DNA from: Endocalyx cinctus
Lineage: Eukaryota; Ascomycota; Sordariomycetes; Amphisphaeriales; Apiosporaceae
Length of the DNA: 64,000 nucleotides
Reading direction: 5' to 3'
NCBI GenBank assembly: GCA_001600455.1
Contig: BCKC01000002.1
Span: forward strand, 4,106,171 to 4,170,170
Numbering within the stretch: the stretch's first letter is position 1; every line of letters begins with the position of its first letter. Made by a program: the position numbers and the translations under genes. The notes under the pieces were generated by a model. That model had not been told where the DNA came from, ran no database searches, and saw nothing but the letters and a program-made list of their open reading frames with translations. Positions 11,183-22,952 of the stretch are shown here, piece after piece.

Positions 11183-12131
11183 TTTAATTGGGTGATTCCC
11201 GAAGTTAGTTCCAAGAACCTGAGTGGGATGGGGTTCTTCGAGTGGGAGGGAAAGGAGAGGGGGGAAGGCATACATAAAGAAAGAGAGGTTAACTAACGTG
11301 CAGGTCGGCAGAAAGGCGGGTTTAAAGCTGCATACCGAAGTTTCTCTTTTTTACGCTGCAAGGCCACGCACGGCATGTTACCACGAGGCGTCATGAGACG
11401 GCAAAGTGTCAATATATCAAGAAAATCATGTTTTTATGATATGCAAGATATGAGTGCGTTATATCTACCTCGCTCAGCTTTTCCCTTTTTATTATCTATC
11501 CGTACATGTATGATAGTATGTATTGTTAATACGTAAATCAAGAAGCCTGTCTAAGAGAAAGGGGAAGTTTGGGCGATGCGGACATAGTATATATACTCAT
11601 ACCGTATAAGGAGCCAGGAACGCGGCATATTGAGCTATTGGCACTTTTTTGCTCTGGTGCCTCCTTAACTCCTCGAACCAAACTATATATATATATACAT
11701 CTACAGTACATCTGCTCAAAAATGCGCGATTCCGCCAACGATTGATTCCTCCTCGTTATTTTTTACCGGTATAAGCAGCAGTATAAGCAGGAAAATTAAA
11801 AAGGATCCAGCCATATCGTCACTATCTCGTCCGGTATGACCTGACGTAAGCCCCTCTCCCGGCCGATAGAGTGATAAGACTAGCAGACAGGGTGTTTACG
11901 GTGTATTACCTGCATAGCCTATGCATCCTGAAGGCTTTCTTGGAAGCTAGGATTGCCTCTAATATTAGGAGTTTGCAGATAACATACTCAGTATAATAAA
12001 TCTCAACCCGGCTCGTTTTTTTTTTTTTTTCGAAATGGAAGTGTTTTTATTTAGGTGACGGGTCGAGGCGTCAAGTTTCTAGATGAAGTGAATACCAATT
12101 GCCTTCTTGACTACTAATCGAGGTAGATAAG
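11183..12131. other. Intergenic region
   Basis: The region between the SDR pseudogene and the thioesterase gene. Only short ORFs without family resemblance are present. A poly-T tract at about 12018-12030 lies ~100 bp upstream of the thioesterase start and may be a promoter element. Confidence 0.45.
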
Positions 12132-13213
12132 ATGAATTTCCAAGCCCCCGTCGAGTCTCTTATTTCCGTAGTTCGAGATATCAAGTTCGGTTCCGAGGTA
12201 TATGTCAATTCCAAGTACGCTGCTACTATCTCACGCCCCTCTATTTACACATCCCCCCTCTCTTAGACCATTCACTCACCTGCGCGTGCAGACCATTAAT
12301 CTCTCGAGATGGAGCGAGATCCGTCCTCGGAGGCAGCCTAGTCGCGCAATCCGCCCGCGCCGCGACCGCGACGGTGCCCCCTCAATTCTACCTGCACTCG
12401 GCCCAATCGGCCTTCCTCCGACCGGCGAACCCGGCCGACAGCGCCGTCTTCTACCACGTCGACCGGACGGCGCAGGGGCGCTCCTCGTGCACGCGCGTCG
12501 TGCGGGCGACCCAAGGGTCGGGCGACGACGGCGGCGTCGTCGTCTGCATCCACGTGAGCGTTTTCGTTTTCGAGAAGGAGAACCCCTTGCCGCCCTTGGG
12601 GAACGCGCTGTGCTACGCGACGCCGATGCCCGACGTCGGCGGTCTGCGTCCCGAGGACGTCGTCGTTGCTCCGACGGGGGCGATGATGAGGAGGAGGAGG
12701 GGGAGGAGGGTGGTGGGGGGAGAGAGGAGTAACGTTACTTGGTCTAATCCGACGGTATATTTCGATAATACCGGGAAGGAGGTAAAAGGAGAAGAAGAGA
12801 TTGAGGAAGAAGAGGAAGAGTCCTTTGATTGGCGGCCGATCCTCTTCGAGCCGAACGAAGATTCCCTGAGCTTTCGCCAGTTATCCTTCGTGAGGTCGCC
12901 CGTCTTGTCGTCGGACGACCCGTCGGTACATCTGGCTGTCTTGTCTTTTATGTCGGACCAGTATATACTCGGGACGGCGCTGAGCGCTAACCCGGGCTTG
13001 GTGGGCACCAGGTCTAGGAATATATCCATGGCGGCTAGTCTTAGCCATAATATTTCATTTCACTATCCGTTCGCCAAGGCGGATGATTGGATGCTGGGCG
13101 AACGACAGGCTTCCTGGGGCTTGGATGGCAGAGTGGTGATCCATCAGCGGTTTTGGGACTTGAAGAGTGGTAAACTTGTCATGTCGGGGACACAGAGGCT
13201 CTGGTTTGTTTGA
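12132..13213 (+). CDS. Acyl-CoA thioesterase, TesB/ACOT8 (thioesterase II) family
   Basis: Two exons, 12132-12214 and 12292-13213, encode 334 residues. The 77-nt intron (donor GTACGC, acceptor TGCAG) joins VYVNS to KPLISRDGARSVLGG in frame. That reconstructs the N-terminal hot-dog block of TesB proteins, followed by PPQFYLHSAQSAFLRP and YHVDRTAQGRSSCTR. The second hot-dog domain holds SFMSDQYILG, HNISFHYP and a C-terminal block with the expected Asp/Ser-Thr/Gln triad positions (the Gln within VVIHQRFWD). These enzymes hydrolyse acyl-CoA esters, usually in peroxisomes. Here the C-terminus is QRLWFV, not a PTS1 tripeptide. An unusual insert around residues 120-190 has an Arg-rich run then a Glu-rich run. 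The annotated-looking start at GTG 12374 is internal. Confidence 0.88.
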
Positions 13214-14308
13214 AAAACAAGTTCTTACCCTCTTCGTAGGCTGTAATTTTTTTCTCTTGCATATATTGTTATTAGGGATGTTTATTGATGATTTAATAAG
13301 TATAATTTCCATAATCCCAACATCTTATATCTCACAAGTGAAGGGCGTGGGTGAGATGAGTCGTGTATTGAAAACACAGGGCAAGAGAGTACCCTCCTTC
13401 CTCATGCCATATAGTCTATTATATTATTTTGTTATATCAATTTATCATAAATCTCCCGACGCGAGCGATGGTGAAAAGAGGGCGACGTGATATCGTGAAT
13501 AGTCACAAAGCTATCAGACAACATATGAAACTCACCTACCCATTCCCCGATTTCAGTCTTCCCCAGATTCCCAGGGGCTACTTCGAAATCACAATAACTT
13601 GCATGCAAAGATTGGATGAAGGTAGTTTTAGCTACTTCATTTCTTCAGATACGATTGCGAAGGTCCTTCTGGTAAGCTATTCTGGAGGAAGTCTATTGTA
13701 ATTCTTACGATACACACCAAGAACGTTTCGGTAAATTTATCCCGTCTTACGAAATCTATTTCCATCAGCACGTTCGTTTTATATATCTGAATTGGTTTAT
13801 ATAATATGACACAACACTATCGTTCTGTTCAGATTAAATTCAGTTCAGAAGGGGTCATGTTAAGAACAAAATCAATTGTTATAGAAGACCACTTATACTA
13901 CTAAGCTGCTAGGTTACACTACTTATTAACTGGTCCCAGGTCCGTGGATAAGTTATACAGTAAATTTATGTGATAGGCCCCTATCAGATACCCTGACAGC
14001 CTGGCAGGTCAGTGTAATTAGCACATGTAAAGAAAAGGGGATGAATAAAAAAAAAAGGACCCTGAAATATACGGAGTATAAATGGCACCTATACGTCATC
14101 AGTGATCTTAGTATGAATCCACCAGTTCCGATCAATATTCAAATTATTCCTCTCAACATATATAGAACAATAACATATAATTGATCAATGGTAAAATTAA
14201 ACAAAAAAAAATTACATTTCCACCTCGTACTGACTACTTTTTTCACGAATCAATCCGCCAAAAAAATGAGATATCCTATTTCATGAATAAGCAGTCGAAA
14301 GAAAAACA
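13214..14308. other. Intergenic region between tandem genes
   Basis: An AT-rich interval downstream of the thioesterase and upstream of the AIM3-like gene. No credible gene was seen. One TACGGAGTA motif lies at about 14069-14079. Confidence 0.45.
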
Positions 14309-15528
14309 ATGTCGGATTGGAAAGGTATCGTCAAACACGGATGGCATCCCGAAAAAGAAGGGACCACGTTAAAAGGACAAGTCGTATGTTTATTATTATT
14401 ATTATTATTATCCCTGTTGAAATTTCCATGAAAAAGAAGAAGAAATCAGCAATAGAAACTAAACAAAAGGCGTAAAAACAGAAAGGTCTCGTAAGTCGAG
14501 GAGATAAGTCCTCCTCGCACACGAGCGCCAACCACACCTCGACCCCCATCTCGTCCCTCCGGGATCCGTCCACGTTCGCGCCGCCGCCTACGAGACGCGC
14601 CGGGACCAACGGCGGCAGCAGTTTCCAATCGCCGTCTCCGACGTCGTCGGCTTACAGTCCGGTATCGACGGGAATTTCCGATCATCATCATTATCAACAG
14701 CAGCGGCAGGAAGTCGACCCATCTTCTCACGGCGGAAACGCCTACAGGGTCGACACGACGGGCCTCTCGACAACGCACCTCCCGCCTCCGCCCGTGCGTC
14801 GAGGCGGCGAAGGTAGCGGCGCTTCTCCGTCGGGACCGCCGCCGCCGCCGTATTCGGCCAGCGCCGCTAAAGCGAAAGGCCCGCCGCCGGCTCTGCCGCC
14901 TAGGTTACCGCCGCGAAATCAGTCGTCGTCTTCGGTGCCGCAACAGCAACAGCAACAACAAGTACAAAATCCATTATCTACTATTACGAAAGCCGCGAGT
15001 GGCGGGAGTAGTGGCGGTAGCAGCAACGGCGCTTCTCTTCCGTCTATAAACCAAGGAGCGGTGAGCAGGTTAGGAAACGCCGGTATATCGGTACCGGGAT
15101 TAGGGATAGGTACGGGGAAGACGACATCGTCACCATCATCAGGATCGTCACCATCATCACAGGGAACTACCCTAGCGCAAAAGCAAGCGGCGTTACGAAC
15201 GGCCTCGTCTCTACATAAAGACCCGTCTTCGGTCTCGTTATCGGATCTTAGGGAGACGGCGAGCACGGCGAACAACTTTCGCGAAAGACACGGGGAGCAG
15301 GTTACGTCCGGGATCAAGATGGCGAATGGGTTTCAAAATAAGTACGGCCTTCCCGGTAATAGCACGACTACGGGGATGCGGACGGCGAGTCCTCTAGGTC
15401 AGATTGCAGGGATCACAGGCAAGAAACCCGCTCCTCCACCCCCTCCGAGGAAAAAGCCAGAAACTCAGGATAATGGAACGGCTATTCCTCCGCCTATACC
15501 TATGAGTACGAAGCCCAAATTTGGATAA
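14309..15528 (+). CDS. Proline-rich protein, AIM3-like (cortical actin patch type)
   Basis: Two exons, 14309-14383 and 14482-15528, encode 373 residues. The 98-nt intron has donor GTATGT and acceptor ACAG and contains a TTA microsatellite. The N-terminus MSDWKGIVKHGWHPEKEG joins KGLVSRGDK, then STPISSLRDPSTFAPPP, a block I recognise from a conserved but poorly studied fungal family. The middle is Pro, Ser, Gln and Gly-rich with polyproline SH3-ligand-like stretches (PALPPRLPPR, PAPPPPPRKK). The best conserved part is near residues 255-315 (QKQAALRTAS, STANNFRERHGEQV). Similarity to AIM3 of budding yeast, which binds Rvs167 at actin patches, is my tentative recollection. The protein is probably an SH3-binding scaffold and not an enzyme. 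Confidence 0.72.
14388..14411 (+). repeat. (TTA)n microsatellite inside an intron
   Basis: About eight TTA/ATT units directly follow the donor of the AIM3-like gene intron. Confidence 0.85.
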
Positions 15529-15783
15529 ACGATTTGAGTCGATACCGAAGTTTCACACGCATATTGCGAGTGAGAGAAAAATCCATAAGTTGTCGGAAAC
15601 CAGGCCTCAGCGGCGCATTATATAATTGCGGGCGCGAATAGATAATTGTCTATGTAAACAAGCCTGTCATTTTGTTATAACAAAGGAAGATATCATGCAT
15701 CATGCTGGTTCGTGTTTTTTAGATTTATTTTTTATTCATCCTTCATACTCTTCCGAAAGTAAGGGGGTATCGAAAGATATCTT

Positions 15784-16752
15784 TTAGACCTTCATCTCCT
15801 CCAAACCGTGCTTCCAGACGGTGACGTAGGGGGTAACACCATCCTCACGGTAGTTCAGGAGGACGACCCTGGATAGATGGAAATTTGGTTAGAAAATACA
15901 CTAAAAAAATGATAAGGGGGAGAAAATGGGTGGTTACTCACATTCCGTCAACGTCCATGCTCTCACCAGTGTAGAACTCGTAGTCGTTGAAGTTGGAGAC
16001 GATCTTCTTGGCAAAACCCTGAGCCTTGGTCTGGAAGTCCTTGACCTCTTCGGGGGAAGCACCCTTCTCAGTGAGGTGAGCGGCAAGCTTCTTCATGTAG
16101 CCTATATATGTGCCGTTAGCAAATAACACCTAATATAAAATATAATATATGATATAGAATATATATATTGTATCCGTGCATGCGTGTTTGATCGATAAAA
16201 TCGCATGGATTGACTTACCCTTAAGGTAGGCGAGATACGACTTCTTGTCGAAGCTGGTAGACTGGAGACGGAAAGAGTGGATGATGTTGTTGACCTTCTG
16301 AGCAGAGTCCTCGGTACCCTCGTCAGCCTCTTCGGCAGAGGCGTTGGCACCGGTGTCTAAAATGATAATATAATTAGTTAGATGAGGAACAAAAAAAAAA
16401 TCTTTTTATGATCATTGATCGCGATACAAGGGTCCATAGATGGAAAATAAACGGGACTGAAAAATGGAGGATATATAAAACATACCAACGTTGACAGCGC
16501 CAATCTCGATCATGGCACAATCAGCTTCGTAGGCAATTCCATCAACCTCCTTGAGGTCGTAGGAGTCGGACAGAAGCTCGTCCTTGGACGGGGACACGGC
16601 ATCCTATATCGAAAAGGTGAGAATGTTAGTTGTCTTCTTTTTTTTTCCTCCCTGTCTTCTTCCTTCCTTCCTTTCTTTCTTTCTCTCTTTTTTCGCCGTA
16701 AGGAATTCTACAAAAATCAAGGCAACGGAATAAATACCTTGAAAATAATCAT
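15784..16752 (-). CDS. Translationally controlled tumor protein (TCTP)
   Basis: Five exons, complement(15784-15868, 15942-16101, 16219-16356, 16486-16603, 16738-16752), encode 171 residues, the normal TCTP length. The first exon is only five codons (MIIFK). Joining them gives [20 protein letters not shown], then [38 protein letters not shown] and a C-terminal [13 protein letters not shown] block. All are diagnostic of TCTP, including both signature regions. Every splice site is GT-AG with typical donors (GTATTT, GTATGT, GTAAGT, GTGAGT). TCTP is an abundant cytosolic protein tied to growth, translation and TOR-related signalling and to microtubule association. It converges with the AIM3-like gene, with only 255 bp between the stops. 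Confidence 0.96.
16657..16690 (+). repeat. CTTC/CTTT pyrimidine microsatellite in TCTP first intron
   Basis: An imperfect CTTC/CTTT repeat lies within the first intron (16604-16737). On the coding strand it reads as a purine (GAAG/GAAA) tract. Confidence 0.7.
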
Positions 16753-18285
16753 CTTGACGAAGAAGAAGAAATATGAATTTATACGAAGCGAAAGAAGAGG
16801 ATGGTATGACCGAGGGTATCAAAGTGAAGAAAAAAAAAATAAGAGGATGAGCGCTTCAAGTCGGAGGGGAGAGAAAAATAAGGAGGGGCAGCAAATGCAA
16901 ATTGAAGAGATTCGCTCAAATTTTTGGTGGATAAAGTGGGGGGACTATGGAGGGGTCCTAAGAGGCTGGACCGTGCACAAAATTTTATTTAATGTAAGTT
17001 TTTTTTTTTTTTTTTTTTTTCCAATAGCTAACCTTTATTCACTCTAGTATATTACAATTTGAACCTACTTCAAGTATAGCGTGCTTCGATGCCTGAAATA
17101 TTAGGTATTCACCTTTTGAAAGATTACAAAATTCAATGGATCTGATTAAATCTGATAACTAATTCACTTATCCTGTATATCCCGTGAATTCCGATTAATT
17201 CATATTATATAATCATGTAATCTGATAATAATAGAAAACAAGACCGAAAAATGAAAAAAGGGGGTCCTAAGATTAAATTGACAATACCTTATGCAGAAAT
17301 GATGTGACTTTTTTTTTTTTTTTTTTTTTTTTGTCTGTCTCTCAATATTTGTTTTGTTCCTTTCCCTTTTTTATAAATACTATGTACTATTGTAAGTATG
17401 TACTTAGCATTCATATATGTATGTGTACTACCTACCTTAGGTAGGCTGGTAGGTTGTTAGGTAGGCATTTCTCTAACCAGGCAGCCAGGTAAGCTTGTCT
17501 AAAAGGATACGGATCAATAAATATTAGTTGGATCCATCAGTCCATCATGATACGGCTTGTGGTTCGTTTAAAGGTAAAGAACATCTGACGTATTTAAAGT
17601 AAAAGATCAAATTATAATTAAGTTTTTTAAAGACGCGTTTAATGTACTTGTAGTTGGTTAATACCTCTCAGGTCTATACTTAAGTACTTACTTAGGTCTG
17701 AGGTACTGTCGTTACAGTATGTACTGTATATTACTTAGTATAATAAATAATAACATCAACCGTTGGTAAAGTCTCGCCACTTTACTTGCTGACTGTCTAA
17801 CTGGTTTCCTCGGGTTCCGGTTTATCCCAGCCGTATTCGGTAATTCAGTGACATCTGACATATTAAAATATAAAGCTTTTTAGGGACTACTTAGGTAGAT
17901 TAGCACCTACTAAATAATCTACTTGCTTTTCTATCCAGAATTGTAAATTTCCATCTATCCATCCTTTTCTTACTCATACTGAATAAAATCCTCTTCCTCT
18001 TTGAGAGTCTCTCATTTTATTATTTCTAGTATAGTCCGATTTCTAAGCTTTTCTATTAGTCTTTTCTCCTTAAAGTTGTTTTTTATTATTATTATTATTA
18101 TTATTTACTATTTACTTCTATACCTCAATTCCTTACTTTCTTTTTTTTCTTTCTGTTAAACAAACACCATCTTTTGTTTTTTGTCTTTTTTTCTTCTCTC
18201 CTTAATTATTGTTCTCCATTATTTACTTCCACCTTATATTCCAGAGAGAAAAAAAAAAGAAGAAGAAAGAAAACCAGAATCCACC
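16753..18285. promoter_or_regulatory. Divergent upstream region, TCTP / SUR2
   Basis: A 1.53-kb gene-free interval between two divergently transcribed genes. It has long T homopolymers at about 17004-17021 and 17310-17332, an AGGTAGG-type inverted repeat at about 17430-17467, a TTA/ATT microsatellite near 18086-18103, and a pyrimidine-rich leader (18120-18200) before SUR2. The homopolymers are typical nucleosome-excluding promoter elements of highly expressed genes. Confidence 0.55.
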
Positions 18286-19507
18286 ATGGAGACCATGGCA
18301 GCTCCGACAAATTTGACCTCGATGTCAGATTTACCTCCTCTACCGTCTTATACTCTCGTCGAGATGCCCGACCTACTATCCTGGTTTCCCGACTTCTACC
18401 TATCCGCCGCCGCCCCGATCATCGCGTACTGGATCGTATCTATAATCTTCCACGTCATCGACGTGCTCGACATCTGGCCGCAGTACCGGCTGCACACGCC
18501 CGCCGAGATCACCCAGCGCAACCGCGCGTCCCGGTACGAGGTCCTGCGCGATGTCATCTTCCAGCAGCTCATCCAGGCCGTCGTCTCGGGCGTGCTCGCC
18601 GTCACCGACCCGGTCCAGATGACCGGCATGGAGGAGTACGACGTCGCCGTCTGGGCCACCCGCGTCCGCCTCGCCCAGCGCGCCCTCCCCGCCATCCTCG
18701 GCCTCCTCGGCATCAACGCCGCCACCATCTCCGAGAACATGGCCATGTCCCACCCCCTCCTCGCCGGTGTCCTCGCCGGCGGCCGCTACCCCTCCCTGAA
18801 CGCCGCTCTATCCGACGCCGACGGCATGGCCGTCCCCACCTTCGCCGCCTGGGAGCTCAACGTCGCGAAGGCCATCTACTACGCTTTAATCCCTCTGCTT
18901 CAATTGGTCATCGCCGTCCTCGTCCTCGATACGTGGCAATACTTCCTTCATCGCGCCATGCATATGAACAAGTGGTTATACGGTAAGTGTGCCCGATTCG
19001 TCCAATTAAATTTTTGAAAAAAAAAAAAAAAAAAAAAACTTGCAACGGCTAACATGAGACTTTTTAGCTACCTTCCACTCGCGACACCACCGACTCTACG
19101 TGCCCTACGCTTACGGAGCCTTGTACAACCACCCATTCGAAGGCTTTCTCCTCGACACCCTCGGCGCCGGTATCGCGTACAAGGCCTCGCTAATGACCGC
19201 CCGCCAAGGAATGGTCTTCTTCGTCTTCTCGACCATCAAGACGGTCGACGACCACTGCGGATACGCGCTGCCGTGGGACCCGCTGCAGCACATCACCGGC
19301 AACAACGCGGCCTACCACGATATACACCACCAGAGCTGGGGCATCAAGACCAACTTCTCCCAGCCCTTCTTCACCTTCTGGGATAAGTTCCTCGGAACCA
19401 TGTGGAAGGGCGACACCTCCCTGAAGTACGAGCGCTCGAGGAAAAACGCCGAGGACTTCCTCCAGGCCGAGGCCGCCAAGAAGGCTGCTTCCGCTAAAGC
19501 TCAATAA
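18286..19507 (+). CDS. SUR2: Sphinganine C4-hydroxylase (sterol desaturase / fatty acid hydroxylase superfamily)
   Basis: Two exons, 18286-18982 and 19068-19507, encode 378 residues. The start has a strong context (CCACCATGG). The 85-nt intron (GTAAGT, CTAAC branch, TTTAG) contains a 22-A run. Three histidine clusters that bind the di-iron centre are visible: HRAMH (~222-226), HSRHH (~236-240) and HDIHH (~317-321). Membrane segments are predicted near residues 40-65, 205-225 and 250-285. SUR2 hydroxylates C4 of dihydrosphingosine in the ER to give phytosphingosine for ceramides. WDKFLGTMW near the C-terminus is typical of the family. A basic Lys/Ala tail ends the protein, consistent with ER retention. 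The alternative start 105 bases upstream would add a Lys/Glu-rich extension and is unlikely. Confidence 0.93.
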
Positions 19508-20394
19508 GCCGGACCAGCCGGATTAATGTTATTATTACTTTTTTTTTATTACAGGGCATCAATTGGCTGCCTTACCTTCGCTGTAGTATTCTAGGGTTTT
19601 TTTGTTCCTTTTTCTTTTCTTCTGTTTTTTTCTTGTTAAAGCTATGCGGGTGTCGAGGCGGTATGTTTTTCTGGATTCGAACTGTACTATGAGGAATAAC
19701 AAAGTACTTGTACGTTGAGAAGCATGGTTCTGGGCGTTGCTAATTATGTCGATTAACACGGGATCATCTTCCTTTTCACCTCGAAAAAAAAAATTTGAAC
19801 TTCCGATGACGATCCTGCTCGGCCATCGCTGTTGCAGTAGGGAAGATCGCCCCTTTTATACGTATGTATGGGGGGGCGTCTTCGAAAGTCGCGTGGATTT
19901 TGTCCACCTTTGGACGGTGGTGAACGCCGGAGGATTATTCGCTGCCGGGGATGAAAGGATGGATGATCGGCTTCTTCACACTCGCTGGAATGATCTCACG
20001 ATGTCATTCGAAAATTGTACATCAATAGCTACGTAATGATAATACCACTCAAAAAATATATAAATGACAATTCAAACAACGAGATGGAAATTTTCGTGAA
20101 TCGACTAGGAATAAGCATTTAATAATTCGATCGAATCTTGTTTTTTCCGTATCTACCTCTATTAATAAAGACTCAAGGCCCGGATGCAACCAAATTTTTA
20201 CCCTTACGGTATCTTATGAGATACTTTGAATTATTTATACTCAAAACCACGACTCAAAGGGCCCGGATGAGTTACATCGTTCCTTTCTTTTTTATGAATT
20301 TCCATAATTTTCCTATTCGTTGTCTTTTTGTTTTTCCCCCGCAGCATTATCCCATTTTCTACGACCCGACTTCATCCCACCGTTTCGAAAAAAC
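19508..20394. other. Convergent intergenic region
   Basis: 3' UTR territory of SUR2 (+) and the DUF7704-like gene (-). No supported gene was seen. Confidence 0.5.
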
Positions 20395-21114
20395 TCACGC
20401 CTTCTTCTTCGCCCCCTCCCCGCCCGCCGGCGAGACGTCCTTCACGGCGCCGAACAAGCCCACGACGGTAAGCAAGCGGTTCACGTGAAAAAAAGCGCTA
20501 AAAGCGATGCCGGCGAAAACGATATCGTTCCAACCCTGGTAATCCCAAAAGACGGCCGGACCTAACCCGGTATAAAAAGCGTACACGTGACCTAAATCAG
20601 CCAGCGCGACGGCCAACAGGTACCGCTTCGCGACGCCGGCGCTCTTCGTCCACGTGCACACGACGGCTAGGCCGGCCAGGAGCAAATACACGTTGACGAG
20701 CTGGGCGAGGAGGACGCGCGCCTGGGGCGGGAAGAGCGCGGGGTTCTCGCGCGTCGGGTCGAACTGCGGGTGCGAGCCGTGCTTCTCGGCCATCATGACT
20801 TGCGAGAAGGCGCGCAGGGAGAAGGTGGGCGAGTGCGCGTCGTAGAAGCCGAAGGGTTCTTGCTTGGCGACTATGAAGGCCCAGACGCTGTTGTTGTTAT
20901 TTTATTTCAGTTAGTTCGATTCTTTTCTTTCTCTTTCACTGTCTTTTAGACGATTGAGGGGGTGTGCGCTGGTGGTGTTTTTTTTGGTATGGGGTTTCGC
21001 AATGTCGCGTGACGTTGAAATGACGATTAAAAAAAAGAGAGCAGCTTACAGTGTGATAGGCTCGAGGATTCCGAATAGGAAGAAGGAGTACTTCGGGAGG
21101 CAGGTTATCGCCAT
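20395..21114 (-). CDS. Small four-helix membrane protein, DUF7704-like
   Basis: Two exons, complement(20395-20887, 21050-21114), encode 185 residues. The 162-nt intron (donor GTAAGC, acceptor ACAG) joins PKYSFFLFGILEPITL to VWAFIVAKQEPFGFYD in frame. Four hydrophobic segments are apparent, at about residues 8-30, 75-98, 110-130 and 145-168. The motif LEPI in helix 1 and a helix with WNDIVFAG resemble an uncharacterised fungal membrane family that I associate with DUF7704; the family label is from memory and moderate in confidence. The C-terminus is basic (GAKKKA). Function is unknown. The internal ATG pair at 20791-20796 is not the start because coding clearly continues upstream. Confidence 0.75.
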
Positions 21115-22952
21115 TTTTGCTCAATTGCGCGTAAAGAAGAAACGTCTACGTAACCGAAAAGAGAAAACGGGGGGAAACAAGAGGAGAGCGTGAAAAAAAT
21201 CACAATTTCGAAAAAAAAAAAAAAAAAAAAACTTCAAATTGCGGTTGACTCGGCAAAGGAAGATAGATAGGTAAGTTAAGTATAAGTGCTAACTCGGCTT
21301 CTATCGTCAACGGCGTACTACGTTTTTTTCAACGTTCGTTGTAACGAAGAAACGGATGAAGGAGAGGGAAAAAATAAAATAATTCTACTCAACGAGATTC
21401 TAGAAGAATAAAAAAAAATAAAAGAAAGAGAAATAGATCAGGACAGATACCAGAATTTCAAGAGCAAGAAGAAAAAAGCCTAGAAATCATGACTTTATTT
21501 AGTAAGCTTATTGAGTATCACAAACATCTGATGTCACAACCTTGTCGATAGGATTTACCACGACGTTCCTAAACGGGACGTTGTATACTACGGTGTAAAC
21601 TTGAGCCACGCCGCTTTTAGGTTCAGCCCGCTTTTGCGTAAGCCCACTTGACTTGGACTTGCATTATCTTGATTCAACCCGTAATAAACGTAGGGACAGG
21701 GAAAGGAGAGCTTGTGGTCTAAAGACTAAACATATTTAATCAAATTTACCTCGATCGGTGAAGAAGTTGTACCTTGACCTGCTTGAGCAGAGGCGTGTCT
21801 GCGGAGGTCTCCCAAGCAATGCAATGATCCCCGCGGTACGTTCTGATGCTCTGGATCTCGTCCCGGAAATAACGACTTGGCCCTACTTGATTCAAGTTCT
21901 TAAGACAAACGCACCTGTGTGGATGGTATGACATTGCGTATCTCTAAGATCTAGATCGAGGAAAAGGCGATGGAGAATAAAGCGAGGAACGGCACCGGTA
22001 GTCTCGCCGAGTCAAGGTATAGGAAAGTTGAGATGCCGTCCTGCAACAGAGGCGGCTACAATCGCCGAAGTCATGTCATGTCCGCTACACTAGTTCCCGA
22101 GCGAGGAAGATTATACGGTGGAGGAGAATGGATAGCTAATACTCAACTAATACGTAGTCGGCCGGTTGGATTGTTTACTAAAACCTACTCATCCCGAAGT
22201 CTGTATAATGTCGGTCTTATTGCTGAATCACTTTACTGTGAGTAAAAGCAGCGTTTACACTAAGCCGAATAGAACTTACAGCAGCTGAATTGAATACTCC
22301 TAATAAGGCAATTAAACCAGGGTAGGTCCCTGAAAATAGCTGGTAACGGGTATTCTATAAATAAACCCATCTACCCGAATTATGTACTTGTACTAATTAA
22401 ACAATTCTATCCATGAAGTTTTGAAGATCAATAAATCCACCCAAAGATCTATATCTGTATCAATTAGCCCACAAAGCAGGGCGCAGCCGTAAGAAATAAG
22501 TAAACTGGCTTTAAAGAAGTTTTTGTACAGCTTATGATAAAACCCGGTAACCGATCCGAATCCGCTTTTGCTACGACAACTCCGGTAGGACTGAGACAAG
22601 TTTTTGGCCCAGTCTAAAATCCAACAGGAGAGGCTGAATGGCCGTACACCGTTGGGGTTTTGATATCGTGTCTGAAACTTCGTTAACCATAAAACGACTT
22701 CACACATTTATTATATCAAATACACACTATAGTTCTCTAGGAACTGATATTCTGTTTCTATGTGGTTACATGAACTTCCTCGGAACTTCATTGAAATCTA
22801 AAATAAAAACATAAAACTCGCCTTTAACATGACTATCTAGTGATGCGAAAGCAGCTATATTCTAACAACGAGAAGAGAAACCCACAACAGAGATCAGAAC
22901 TGGGGGTTAAGACGATAGGTAAGTACATTTGTTTCATCGCCTCCCGATTAAC
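21115..22952. other. Gene-free interval
   Basis: An AT-rich region upstream of the DUF7704-like gene, with a 20-A run near 21212-21231. Several ORFs of 60-104 codons exist (for example minus strand 22393-22707), but none shows a domain, signal peptide or splice-compatible continuation that I can recognise. It may contain decayed sequence. Confidence 0.45.

Noticed and set aside
22393..22707. 104-codon minus-strand ORF
   Set aside because: No recognisable domain, start context or continuation; length is possible by chance in AT-rich DNA.
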